Assembly (NCBI RefSeq): GCF_000350225.1
Contig: NW_005178753.1
Span: 1 to 64,000 of the forward strand
Direction of reading: 5' to 3'
Length of the DNA: 64,000 nucleotides
Origin: Chondrus crispus
Taxonomy: Eukaryota; Rhodophyta; Florideophyceae; Gigartinales; Gigartinaceae
Positions 1 through 8,906 of this stretch are shown here, piece by piece. Made by a program: the position numbers and the translations under genes. The stretch's first letter is position 1, and every line of letters begins with the position of its first letter. Below the pieces are notes generated by a model. The model did no database searches, was not told the origin of the DNA, and saw only the letters and a list, made by a program, of their open reading frames with translations.

Positions 1-181
1 ACGACATCCCCACTGCTCTACATCAACAACAACAACTCCCACAACGACAAGAACACACCGATCCCTCCCCCTGCGGAGGAGCCCCAGGCTGAACCACCAC
101 CAACACCTCACATACAAACCTCCACCGACACAACCCACGATCACGACACAAGACATTCACACACAACACAACACCGACACA

Positions 182-3100
182 ATGGAAAAACGACCAGACA
201 TCCCAAGACTAGACCCCACCAACTACGGCCCCTGGATAGTAGCCACCCGCGCAGCAGCACACACCATCGGAGCTATCGAACACATCACAGGAAACCCCCC
301 ACCCCCGCAAGACCCAACCGACCTCAACATATTCGACAAGAACAAGAACTACCTTCTTGGAAAATTAATTACGTCCATACCCCCCGAAATAGCCAATCTC
401 ATCCTCACGCCAACCAGTGATCCCACTCCCTACGATCTAGTACAAGCCGTCACCTCCCACCTCGACACCACAAACGCATCAGATCACAAGTACCTAAAGC
501 AACTGGCAGAGCAAGCCCATTACAAGCCCGAAATGACGCTAGAAGAGTACATCAACGCCCACGAAAAGATTCGAACAAGGATGATAGCAGCCCGGTTCCC
601 AGACATCTCTGACCCCAAGACTACTGTCGAGTTTCTCATAGATGGTCTGAGGTTCAACCCAGCCACAACCACCATAGGAAGCCAGCTCATCGCCCTCGAT
701 CCAAAAGACACCAAAGACTTCGTACACAAGTTCAATCGCTTAGATCTGTACCAGCGATCACCCCTCACAACCAGCAAAGCCACACCCACCGGCCTCACAC
801 AGTCACGGGACCACACACCAAAATCCATTAAATCGACACCAGCTCCCCACATACCAGAAATCCCCTGTAAGACAGCCGACAGAATTCTGCATCAATGGCA
901 TCTCAAACTCAACCACGCCCCCCTCCGCACAATACAAAATATCGCAAAAACTAAAACAGTACACGGCCTTCCAGCATCACTGTCAACCACAAAAATTCGC
1001 ATATCATGCTCGGCATGCTCGCACGCCAAACAACGACCAGCACGCCACACCCCCGCACCCCACCACTATGCCCCCGGTGAATATCTCAGTTCAGACACAT
1101 GCGGACCGATCCAACCCAGATCTACGCACGGCAATCTACACTTCCTTACGTACATCGACGCCGCCTCACGGCATGTCGTACTGTACTTCCTCAAATCACG
1201 GAACGAAGTCGGCATCATCATGCCTCAATTCTTTGCCCAACTCAAACACCGCAACCGTCTCCCTAAAATATACCGCACCGACAACGCCCGAGAATTCAAA
1301 TCCAATCATGCGCTCCAAACCTACGCCGCTCTAGGAATACAGTACGAAAACAACACGCCTCACCAACCTCAAGAAAATTCCATCGCTGAAAGAATTAATC
1401 AAACCCTCATGAATGCGGCAAGAGCAAACCTACACCACGCAAACCTGCCTGCAACATACTGGGAAGACGCGGTACGAGACGCTGCCTACAAGTACAACAT
1501 CCTACCTCACAGCGCAACAAACCAAGCGCCATACACACTGTGGCACAGCCAACCGGCGAAACCCAAACAACTCCTCATCTTCGGCCAGATCGGGACCGTC
1601 CCGATCTACGCAAATAAGAAGAAACTCGAGTCACGCAGCCGACCTGTACGCTATATGTACGCCAACAACCCCCGCTCAATCACCGTTCAAGATACCCACA
1701 CGCACCAATATCACACAGTCCGCACACAAGACTTCCTCCCATACACCAAGTCACATGACCCAGCTGTCACCACCAACGCCGTTCTTCGCACCACCTCTAA
1801 CCCTCCACCCCAACCCACTCCTCAGATAACCACGCCAGACCCCGGCACCAGACAAGAAGCTCGCAACTACCCCGACGCGCACGAATGGGCACGAGCGCAC
1901 GACGCCGAACTAGAAAAATTAGATGACAAAAACACCATCAGATGGATCCCCGACAGCATGATCCCAAAACACGAAAAATTAATACCGCTCACCATGACTT
2001 ACCGCTACATACGGGACCATACGGGAGCCGTCACCGAGCGCAAAGCAAGATGCGCCGCAAGAGGTGACCGTATGACACCTGGAAAGCACTATGACCCCGA
2101 CCAAGTTACCACGCACATGGCGGACAAGACTACAGTACGGCTCCTATTAGCCATAGCCGCCTCCCGCAATTGGTCACTAGAACACATGGACATCAGTTCA
2201 GCATACCTCCATGAACGCTTCCCCCAAACGAAACCGGTATACATCAAACAACACCCCCGCTTCAATGGCACATTTAAACATCAAGGAAAAGCGGGGCTCC
2301 TCATAAAGAACATATACGGCACACCACAGGCCGCCCGCATCTACCACGACGGCCTCCTCAAACACCTAACCTCCCATGGCTACCAGCCTACCGAAGCCGA
2401 CCCGTGCCTCTTTTTCAAAAAATCAATCAAAGGCACAATACTCGTAGCAGTCAACATGGACGACTTTCTCTCTGTCGCCTCAACCCAAGCCATGCAAGAC
2501 GAACTACACGCCACCCTCGCGGCGAAATACAAAATCAAGCGCCTAGGCTTCCCAGCTCAATACTTGAAATGGCACATACAACGTATGCCACAAGGCGAAG
2601 TACACATCGCACAGCCGCAAGTAGCCACGTCAATACTCACGAAAACGGGCATGCTCGCAGCAAACCCAAAGCGCACACCACTTCCCCCCAAAGCAGCGTT
2701 CACCTTCGCACACGACAGCACACCACTGGAACAACATCAGGCCTTTCTGTACCGCCAAACAATAGGCGATCTGCGCTACCTAGCGGACAGCACAAGGCCA
2801 GATATACATCCAGCCGTCAGCATGCTAGCCTCGGTAATGCACAAGCCCGCGAAAGAGCACAAAGACCACCTCCAATGGCTCTTACGCTACCTCAGCGGCA
2901 CAAAGGATCACGGCATCCTTTTCAAATCCGCACCTAGAACCACCTCCCCCACTCTCTGCACGTACAGCGACTCCGATTTTGCGAATGATCACGACCGCAA
3001 ATCGCTAACCGGAGTCGTACACATGTTCCAAGGCGCACCTATAAGCTGGACATCAGCCCGACAGACAGTTGTCGCGGCTTCCACGTGCGAAGCAGAGTAC

Positions 3101-3448
3101 TTAGCCGCCACCGCCGCTACACAACAGGCCCACTGGCTCAGAAGGCTTCTCAGCGAAACACGAACGCCTGAGACTAAACCAACACCGCTCTTCGTCGACA
3201 ACAAGTCTGCCATCCTTGTCGCCCAAAACTCGGCGCCCACCAAACGCCGAAAATTCATTGACGTCAAACACCACCTCATCCACAACCACATCCAAAGAGG
3301 AAACGTCAACATCAAACATATCCCTTCCGACGAAAACTTAGCGGACTACTTCACCAAGCCACTCGGACCCCAACGTACACGGCACCTCCTTCGTAACCTT
3401 AGCATCGTCGCCCCAAAACCCCTATTGGCGAACCCGGGGACTGTCTGA
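182..3448 (+). CDS. Copia polyprotein (Gag-integrase-RT-RNase H), no visible protease
   Basis: The 1088-codon ORF starts at an ATG. Residues 1 to about 190 resemble a copia Gag (UBN2-like) domain. The integrase zinc motif follows at H240-x4-H245 and C276-x2-C279, then the catalytic core at D305, D367 and E403 with the expected D-x35-E spacing. The copia reverse transcriptase has D670 in MDISSAYL and the active pair D760-D761 in NMDDF. RNase H occupies about 940-1080, with YSDSDFAND, CEAEYLA and FVDNKSAI. Between Gag and integrase (about 190-235) there is no D-S/T-G-A protease motif and no CCHC knuckle, and the ORF is shorter than typical copia polyproteins (about 1300-1400 residues). The stop TGA overlaps the probable start of the 3' LTR. 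No frameshift or stop is seen. Confidence 0.93.
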   Translation: MEKRPDIPRLDPTNYGPWIVATRAAAHTIGAIEHITGNPPPPQDPTDLNIFDKNKNYLLGKLITSIPPEIANLILTPTSDPTPYDLVQAVTSHLDTTNASDHKYLKQLAEQAHYKPEMTLEEYINAHEKIRTRMIAARFPDISDPKTTVEFLIDGLRFNPATTTIGSQLIALDPKDTKDFVHKFNRLDLYQRSPLTTSKATPTGLTQSRDHTPKSIKSTPAPHIPEIPCKTADRILHQWHLKLNHAPLRTIQNIAKTKTVHGLPASLSTTKIRISCSACSHAKQRPARHTPAPHHYAPGEYLSSDTCGPIQPRSTHGNLHFLTYIDAASRHVVLYFLKSRNEVGIIMPQFFAQLKHRNRLPKIYRTDNAREFKSNHALQTYAALGIQYENNTPHQPQENSIAERINQTLMNAARANLHHANLPATYWEDAVRDAAYKYNILPHSATNQAPYTLWHSQPAKPKQLLIFGQIGTVPIYANKKKLESRSRPVRYMYANNPRSITVQDTHTHQYHTVRTQDFLPYTKSHDPAVTTNAVLRTTSNPPPQPTPQITTPDPGTRQEARNYPDAHEWARAHDAELEKLDDKNTIRWIPDSMIPKHEKLIPLTMTYRYIRDHTGAVTERKARCAARGDRMTPGKHYDPDQVTTHMADKTTVRLLLAIAASRNWSLEHMDISSAYLHERFPQTKPVYIKQHPRFNGTFKHQGKAGLLIKNIYGTPQAARIYHDGLLKHLTSHGYQPTEADPCLFFKKSIKGTILVAVNMDDFLSVASTQAMQDELHATLAAKYKIKRLGFPAQYLKWHIQRMPQGEVHIAQPQVATSILTKTGMLAANPKRTPLPPKAAFTFAHDSTPLEQHQAFLYRQTIGDLRYLADSTRPDIHPAVSMLASVMHKPAKEHKDHLQWLLRYLSGTKDHGILFKSAPRTTSPTLCTYSDSDFANDHDRKSLTGVVHMFQGAPISWTSARQTVVAASTCEAEYLAATAATQQAHWLRRLLSETRTPETKPTPLFVDNKSAILVAQNSAPTKRRKFIDVKHHLIHNHIQRGNVNIKHIPSDENLADYFTKPLGPQRTRHLLRNLSIVAPKPLLANPGTV

Positions 3449-3582
3449 CCGCACAATCACATTCGCCAATAGCCATTTTGTAGTGTCAGACCGCACAGGA
3501 CAGTCTGTCCTATACAGGACATACTTAACCCACGAGCGACGACGAGTAAACGAGGAGGAGTCATCGGTCTCCAGTTCACACA
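3442..3582 (+). repeat. Probable 3' LTR of the copia element
   Basis: The segment begins TGTCTGACC right after a weakly purine-rich GGGGA and ends CACA, where the tandem-unit sequence resumes. That gives a short LTR of about 141 bases. A second similar start, TGTCAGACC at 3484, could instead be the true left end (about 99 bases). The right end is well fixed by comparison with the uninterrupted sister units. The left end is uncertain because the 5' LTR is not in the window. Confidence 0.6.
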
Positions 3583-3969
3583 GAATAAAAAGAATGCTTC
3601 CTGGGGCGGAAATATCAGTGTACAGTGCAAGGTGAGTCTGTTTATGGTTGTTGATGAATCGGCGGGGAGATAAAAACTTTTAAAATAATGGGACGTAATG
3701 GGACGTGCATCTCGTAAAGACGGATAGTACACACGGGACCACATGAATAAGCCTTCCATGAGAATGTGATGCAGAAAAGCAGCAGGGATTAAGCGCTGCC
3801 CAGACTTCACGTCTCATCTCTTGATAAAACCGATTCATGCACTATTGCGTTGTCCTCATGCCTCGGACAGACCGACACTGTGTGGTAAAAGAAAGATGTG
3901 AAGTGCAGAGCAATCTCCGAACCCAACTCGCCTCCACCACTCAATTCTTCCTCCACTCCCTTTGCATAG

Positions 3970-4012
3970 AAAGGTGACGACGTCACCTTTCCCGGTGACG
4001 ACGTCACCTTTC
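3970..4012. promoter_or_regulatory. Duplicated quasi-palindrome upstream of the LPMO gene
   Basis: The motif GGTGACGACGTCACC is present twice in tandem about 600 bases upstream of the LPMO start in U1, and again twice in U4 (about 19730-19772). U2, U3 and U5 have a single copy. Its arms GGTGAC and GTCACC are complementary and contain TGACG/CGTCA, the half-site typical of bZIP/CREB-type factors. The binding role is an inference; the copy-number difference is directly visible. Confidence 0.35.
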
Positions 4013-4077
4013 CCCCGAGCTCCTCAACCAGCCGCTTTCTATTTGTATTTATTCTCTTTTCTACAATACTTCTATAA

Positions 4078-4160
4078 CATGCTCAACAACACTCTGAACG
4101 ACCTGTTCAACAACCTGTTCAACATCCAGTTCAACGACCTGTTCAACAATCAGTTCAACA
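4078..4160 (+). repeat. CTGTTCAACAAC-type short tandem repeats
   Basis: Five to six imperfect copies of a 12-base CTGTTCAACAAC-like unit lie about 450-530 bases upstream of the LPMO start in U1, with equivalents in the other four units. A small frame through them reads as alternating Asn, Leu, Phe and Asp, but it is better explained by the repeat than by a gene. Confidence 0.7.
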
Positions 4161-4609
4161 CCCCCGTGATGCAGTGCCGTATTATGTACAGTTTATACAT
4201 TCACTGGTATAGATCACGGATAACTCTTTGTAGTAGGCTGGATCAGCTCAACACACTCGATTCAGTCATCAAAGTATCGTGTACGTGTATTTGAAGCACT
4301 AGTCTCACTAGTCTCTTGTCTCCTTCCTGTCAGTGACTTGCATTTACCACACATCGCCAGCTACACCCGTAAACCAGACAGTCTATACTTGGTTCATGTC
4401 CAAGCTCGCATAACTCAATTCTTTCCCAACTCTTTCCCTTCACACTCTCCTTCTCAACTACCAAGCCTTGCAAAACTCGTTCTCATTCTGCCCTACCTTT
4501 CCTCTCAAACAAATTCCTACCCTTCCGCACCACTTCACAGCCCCATCCATCCACATCCATATCCACCCTCCCTCCCTCAAACCCTCATCCTCTTCCCTGC
4601 TGTGCAATC

Positions 4610-6223
4610 ATGTCTATTAACGCACTCGTCTTCGTGATTGGGTTCGCCCTTCTATCCATGCTGCTCCATCATCCTCATGGTCACGCCCTCCTCGCCGTTC
4701 CGAACCAACGCGGTGCCCTGGCTACCTCTAAATTTGCCAAGGGCATCAATGAATCGGCGCCGAGGGATCCTTTTGCCCATTTTCCGGCGGGCGAAAAGGC
4801 CGCAGTTTCTGGGATTGCCGTTGCTTCCCAGGTGAAGGCGGCGGGAAAGAAGGGCTGGAATCCGTTTCTACCGCTGGAAAAGGATTTCGTATGGAGGGCC
4901 GGTGTCTGCGGGGATCAGAAAGGGGCCCGGCAGGATCACTTGCGCGGGGGGAAATACTACTTCGGTGGTAAGGTCGTGCAGACGCACGTGCAGGGTGGCA
5001 TCTTGGCGGCGCAGGTGAACCTGGTTTCCAACCATGGGGGGTTCTTCGAGTTCCACGTATGTGACGTCTCGAAGTGCGGGGGCGAAATCTCGGAGCAGTG
5101 CTTTCGGAGCGGCCATTGTCAACAGCTGCAGCGGGAACCGAACGCGATCTGCGACAATGGTCGCAGCCGGGCATGCGCACCGATTGACCCGCAGTACCCC
5201 AGTCGATGGTACTTGCCTTGCTCGCCGTTCGACCCCGACACGATGCACGGGCGGCAGTACCTCGGCGGGAATAAGATGTTGTATCGCCTTCCAAGCCACT
5301 TGCATTGCGAGCATTGCGTTCTGCAGTGGTTTTGGACAACATCTAGCAGGTGTAATCCGCCGGGCATGGTTGAATACTTCACCGGGGGACAAGGGCCTCG
5401 CTGGGGGAAGTGCAAGGGGCAGGGAGGAGCTGAGGGTGGAGTGAACGTACGGCGCCAGGTTTGCAATCGGGATAACTTCCCACAGGAGTATCTGCAGTGT
5501 GCAGATATTTCTATTCTACGACGGTCTACCGGCGCCATTGGACCAACCCCGCACACGCCTCTAGCGGGGGGGAACCCAGGTCCGAGCCCGTCGTGGAGCC
5601 CGATTGCAACTGGCCCCGCTCTTCCAGTGACGGATTTGGAGGACATCCACGGGGAGCATGGAAGCAACGCCGGCGCTTCGCACTCCCACGGCGACCAAGA
5701 CCTTGCGCTCAGTGCGCCGCCGGTCCCGGAAGCTCAAAGTACGGGACCAGAAGGGTGGGGCGTTGATGTCGAAACTAGCAATCCACTTGAGCTAGACGAC
5801 GCAACGCCACACCACACCACCGATGCAACCCCGGACCCTTCCCACACGCCTCGTCCGTCGCGTCCCTCTCCGATACCCAAGTTGGCCATTCCGCCTGGGT
5901 ACCCGGAAGGCGTGTACGGACATGGGTCCAGTCACATGGGGATGGGCTCGCGACGGGTTGCTGTCGTGGCACAGCGTCGAGGGTTTTGGGAATCGCATCG
6001 GTGGGCTTCAGGCGAGCACGCGAGGAGAAGCCGGGAGGGGAAGGCGAACCGCGGGAAGCTGCCGGAAGCGGAGACCGGGCAAGTGCATGGTTTACTCTAT
6101 CCGCCCGGTCATTCGAAGCTCGAAGAAATCCGGCATCTACTGGCACGGGATGGTTTGCAATGGGCAAGGGCTGAACTTGCCAGAAGGGAGAAGGAAGCAG
6201 AGAAGTCTACTGGTGGAAGTTGA
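4610..6223 (+). CDS. Secreted AA15-like LPMO (chitin-binding type-4 domain), copy 1
   Basis: The 537-aa protein starts with a hydrophobic signal peptide (1 to about 24) ending HPHG. Cleavage there would expose His25, the N-terminal copper ligand needed in LPMOs, followed by a P-x-x-R motif (PNQR). Residues about 95-302 carry family hallmarks: AGVCGD, GGKYYFGGKVV, SNHGGFFEFHVC with the probable second copper ligand His142, LHCEHCVLQW, and the closing LQCADISI. Such enzymes cleave crystalline polysaccharides oxidatively outside the cell; the substrate cannot be read from the sequence. Residues about 303-420 are Pro/Ser/His-rich, then a basic tail of unknown role follows. The ATG is the only one ahead of the signal peptide. 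Confidence 0.88.
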   Translation: MSINALVFVIGFALLSMLLHHPHGHALLAVPNQRGALATSKFAKGINESAPRDPFAHFPAGEKAAVSGIAVASQVKAAGKKGWNPFLPLEKDFVWRAGVCGDQKGARQDHLRGGKYYFGGKVVQTHVQGGILAAQVNLVSNHGGFFEFHVCDVSKCGGEISEQCFRSGHCQQLQREPNAICDNGRSRACAPIDPQYPSRWYLPCSPFDPDTMHGRQYLGGNKMLYRLPSHLHCEHCVLQWFWTTSSRCNPPGMVEYFTGGQGPRWGKCKGQGGAEGGVNVRRQVCNRDNFPQEYLQCADISILRRSTGAIGPTPHTPLAGGNPGPSPSWSPIATGPALPVTDLEDIHGEHGSNAGASHSHGDQDLALSAPPVPEAQSTGPEGWGVDVETSNPLELDDATPHHTTDATPDPSHTPRPSRPSPIPKLAIPPGYPEGVYGHGSSHMGMGSRRVAVVAQRRGFWESHRWASGEHARRSREGKANRGKLPEAETGQVHGLLYPPGHSKLEEIRHLLARDGLQWARAELARREKEAEKSTGGS

Positions 6224-6537
6224 AGAAAGAGCGTTTTAATGTATAGTGCACGTCTCGTCTAACTAGTATCTGTTTGTTTGTTATGTATAAAGAAATGTAT
6301 TTCGTCAAAGATTCATCCGGAGATGCTTGGTTGCTACAACATGCTGTTTCAGTCACAGAAAAAGAAAACAGGTAGCGGTAGTGAAGTGGCATATCAACGA
6401 AGGGTGCCGAGGCTGTTGCTTGCCCATAGGAAGGCACTGTTTCCTCGTCATGCTACGGTCATGCGTACAAACTGTTAGTAATTTACGACGTCTCGCGTTT
6501 CATCTTAAATTGATTCCTTGCATCAACATCTTGAGTC

Positions 6538-6614
6538 CTCTTCTTGCACCCTCTTCTTGCACCCTCTTCTTGCACCCTCTTCTTGCACCCTCTTCTTGCA
6601 CCCTCTTCTTGCAT
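6538..6614 (+). repeat. 13-bp VNTR in U1 (CTCTTCTTGCACC)
   Basis: Six near-perfect copies of a 13-base unit lie about 315 bases downstream of the LPMO stop. Equivalent arrays have about 7 copies in U2 (11839-11930), 9 in U3 (16983-17090), about 3 in U4 (22291-22330), 4 in U5 (27587-27640) and about 3 in the inverted copy near 39025-39070. Because 13 is not a multiple of three, the ORFs across it are artefacts. Confidence 0.9.
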
Positions 6615-7007
6615 CGGTTTCATGCATGTCTCCAACGGTTGATTCCGTCTCTTTCACATTTCTGTACATGCTCCTCGCACCACCTCTTCCCACGCTGACA
6701 TGGTTGGCGTACTCTTCGCAAGGCCTGTTACATAGAGAGCATGTCCTTCGCATCCTATATTGCTAGTAAGAAGCGCGTAGCTGTTTATGAAGACGGACAA
6801 CTGAAGCGATCTGCAGGCAGTACGTACTACGACAATAGATGAACAGTTGCAAAGGTAACCCGCACATCCATTTATTTCACATTAGAGCACTACAAGTCAC
6901 CCTCCCCATCTTTTCATGGCTATCTCTAACCTACCCAACTTCTAAGAGCACAAAAGGAAAAGGTGAGCATCCGTTTGTTGAAGAAAGAATTCTTTCTTTC
7001 TGTTTCA

Positions 7008-7600
7008 CGCCCAACACTTCCCTGAGCAACCTCCTAACGATACGCCTCTGCACGGCCACGCTCTCCATCCACACCACCTCGCGATCGATCCTCAAACGGA
7101 TGCTCACAATGCTTTTCCTTTTGTGCTCTTATGAAGTGACCTTCTCCTTCTCCTATATTCTCTTCGCCCCCGCTGCTTCACGACCAACATCTCCCTGAGC
7201 AACCTCCTAACGATACGCCTCTGCACGGCCACGCTCTCCATCCACACCACCTCGCGATCGATCCTCAAACGGATGCTCACAATGCTTTTCCTTTTGTGCT
7301 CTTATGAAGTGACCTTCTCCTTCTCCTACATTCTCTTCGCCCCCGCTGCTTCACGACCAACATCTCCCTGAGCAACCTCCTAACGATACGCCTCTGCACG
7401 GCCACGCTCTCCCTCCACACCACCTCGCGATCGATCCTCAAACGGATGCTCACAATGCTTTTCCTTTTGTGCTCTTATGAAGTGACCTTCTCCTTCTCCT
7501 ATATTCTCTTCGCCCCCGCTGCTTCACGCCCAACACCTCCCTGAGCACCCTCCTAACGATACGCCTCTGCACGGCCACGCTCTTCCTCCACAGCACCTTG
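7008..7600 (+). repeat. 173-bp tandem subrepeats in U1
   Basis: The segment from CCCTGAGCAACCTCC through GCCCCCGCTGCTTCACG repeats with a 173-base period (starts near 7020, 7193, 7366 and 7539). There are four copies here, three in U2 (12326-12740), four in U3 (17444-18035), four in U4 (22754-23345), none in truncated U5 and two in the inverted copy (38395-38660). Confidence 0.9.
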
Positions 7601-8060
7601 CGATCGATCCTCAAGCCGTCCGCGCGCGCGCACACCACACGATCAAACACGCCCCCTGTCACTCGTTTCGAGTACTCTCTCTCGTCTCTCAGAAGGTTCG
7701 CGCTACTCCCTAGACCTTCTACCACCTACCCGTGCAACTTACCTCAGCACAGCCATGACGTTCCCCCGCACACGGTTGCTCGCATACTCCGCATCTTCGA
7801 GCGTTTCTCCACGCAAAAAGCACGGTCTCGGCGAGATCCGGCCGCGCGCCAGCAGCATCGAAGACATGCAAGGGAAGGGGACCGGGAACAGACGGGGAAT
7901 GGTGGGGACGGGGAATGGTTGAGATTAACGGAGAGTCGCCTTGGCGGCGCGAGCGGACTAAGGTACACGTGTACACTTAGTGATTGAGGACACGTGTGCG
8001 GTTTCCAATTCTTTCCGATCCAGAACTGCTGATTCCAGCCGTGGCACCTCGCCGTCCCCT

Positions 8061-8154
8061 CATGCATCTACAACACCAGTTGTAGATGCATGATGGGACG
8101 GATGCTTTACTGGTGTGACGTCGGAGCCGCCACCGGCTCCGACGTCTCACCAGT
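8061..8154. repeat. Twin hairpins in U1
   Basis: There are two adjacent strong inverted repeats. The first has 14-base perfect arms CATGCATCTACAAC (8061-8074 and 8079-8092) around a 4-base loop. The second has 21-base arms starting ACTGGTG (8109-8129 and 8134-8154) with one mismatch and a 4-base loop. They recur at 13206-13299, 18497-18590, 23806-23899 and, inverted, 37834-37927. No function is known. Confidence 0.9.
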
Positions 8155-8906
8155 TGTACTACGGCGGCGACGTCGGAGCCGTCGAAGGATTTGCAATGCA
8201 GCACGCATCGATTTGCAACCCGCATTAATTTTATTAGAGTCAGACATCAAGCCCGCCTTAAATACGCTCTGGACTTGTCCAAACAATAGGCGAAACAAAC
8301 ATACAACTCGCACCCATGTGCACTACAAGGACGCAGACCTTCTAGCTCTAGAACGTCCAATAACATTCTACAACACAATAACTGTGAAATACTCACTATT
8401 TGCAATAAGGTGCAATGGATTTGCGTTTTGTGCAAAACCTTTGACCTCACACTCTGCTCATACCAGGTTAAACAACGACTTCTTTCCTCTCTAGAGATAG
8501 AACATGTACAGTTACACCGTCTAGGACTGTGATCGATGCGATTCTAGGAAAATCGGTCTCTGAATGCTCGCATTCACTGTACATAACTGGACATTTCATG
8601 ACGTGCATAACGCAACGTGACTCTGTCTGTCCATGCGCCACAGGTTCAGCAGAAGATAACCTAACGTGTGCGTCAACAGAGATGCAGCAGTTCATTCTAC
8701 AGTATGTGAGAACAAAGCTTGTTGTAAAAAGTACTTTTTGTGACTCGTGATAATTGATCTTTATCCAACTGAATTAAAATGAATGGAGCACGGATGGATC
8801 ACTGCGGAGCTATGGAGGAAGCGGTACTCGAAGATCATTGCATTCTGAAAAGGTGTAGGTAGATACGGATGGAAAGGATTTTTCTGTTTTTTTTTGCGAT
8901 GAAGAA

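Larger units (their letters stand above)
1..3582 (+). mobile_element. Ty1/copia LTR retrotransposon, 5' end outside the window
   Basis: One long polyprotein ORF is followed directly by a short terminal repeat that ends in CACA. After it the sequence is GAATAAAAAG, as in the tandem unit to its right. The same position in the sister units (8907, 14052, 19343, 24652) carries no element, so the insertion is in the repeat array and the right flank of the target is probably GAATA. The first 181 bases do not match the 3' repeat, so the 5' LTR lies upstream of the window. The coding strand is strikingly rich in C and A and poor in G and T, unlike the neighbouring host sequence. Confidence 0.93.
3583..8906 (+). 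repeat. Tandem unit U1 (about 5.3 kb)
   Basis: This is the first of five head-to-tail units of nearly identical sequence; its left edge is defined by the copia insertion. It holds the LPMO gene 4610-6223. Upstream is a duplicated AAAGGTGACGACGTCACC motif (3970-4012, two copies here, one in U2, U3 and U5). Downstream are six 13-bp VNTR repeats (about 6538-6614), four 173-bp subrepeats (about 7008-7600) and two hairpins (8061-8154). The last 1.5 kb has no ORF I would call a gene: the 73-134 codon frames there lack an ATG or have no gene-like features. Confidence 0.95.

Noticed and set aside
1..181. Possible 5' LTR of the copia element at the window start
   Set aside because: No match to the 3' LTR; it is leader sequence.
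3962..4600. ORFs of 99-110 codons upstream of each LPMO gene
   Set aside because: They are produced by the CTGTTCAACAAC repeats and a C/T-rich leader; low-complexity and no homology.
8090..8750. Small ORFs (73-134 codons) conserved in all tandem units
   Set aside because: The conservation is that of the whole unit; the 73-codon frame starts with GTG, others cross the hairpins, and no coherent protein features appear.
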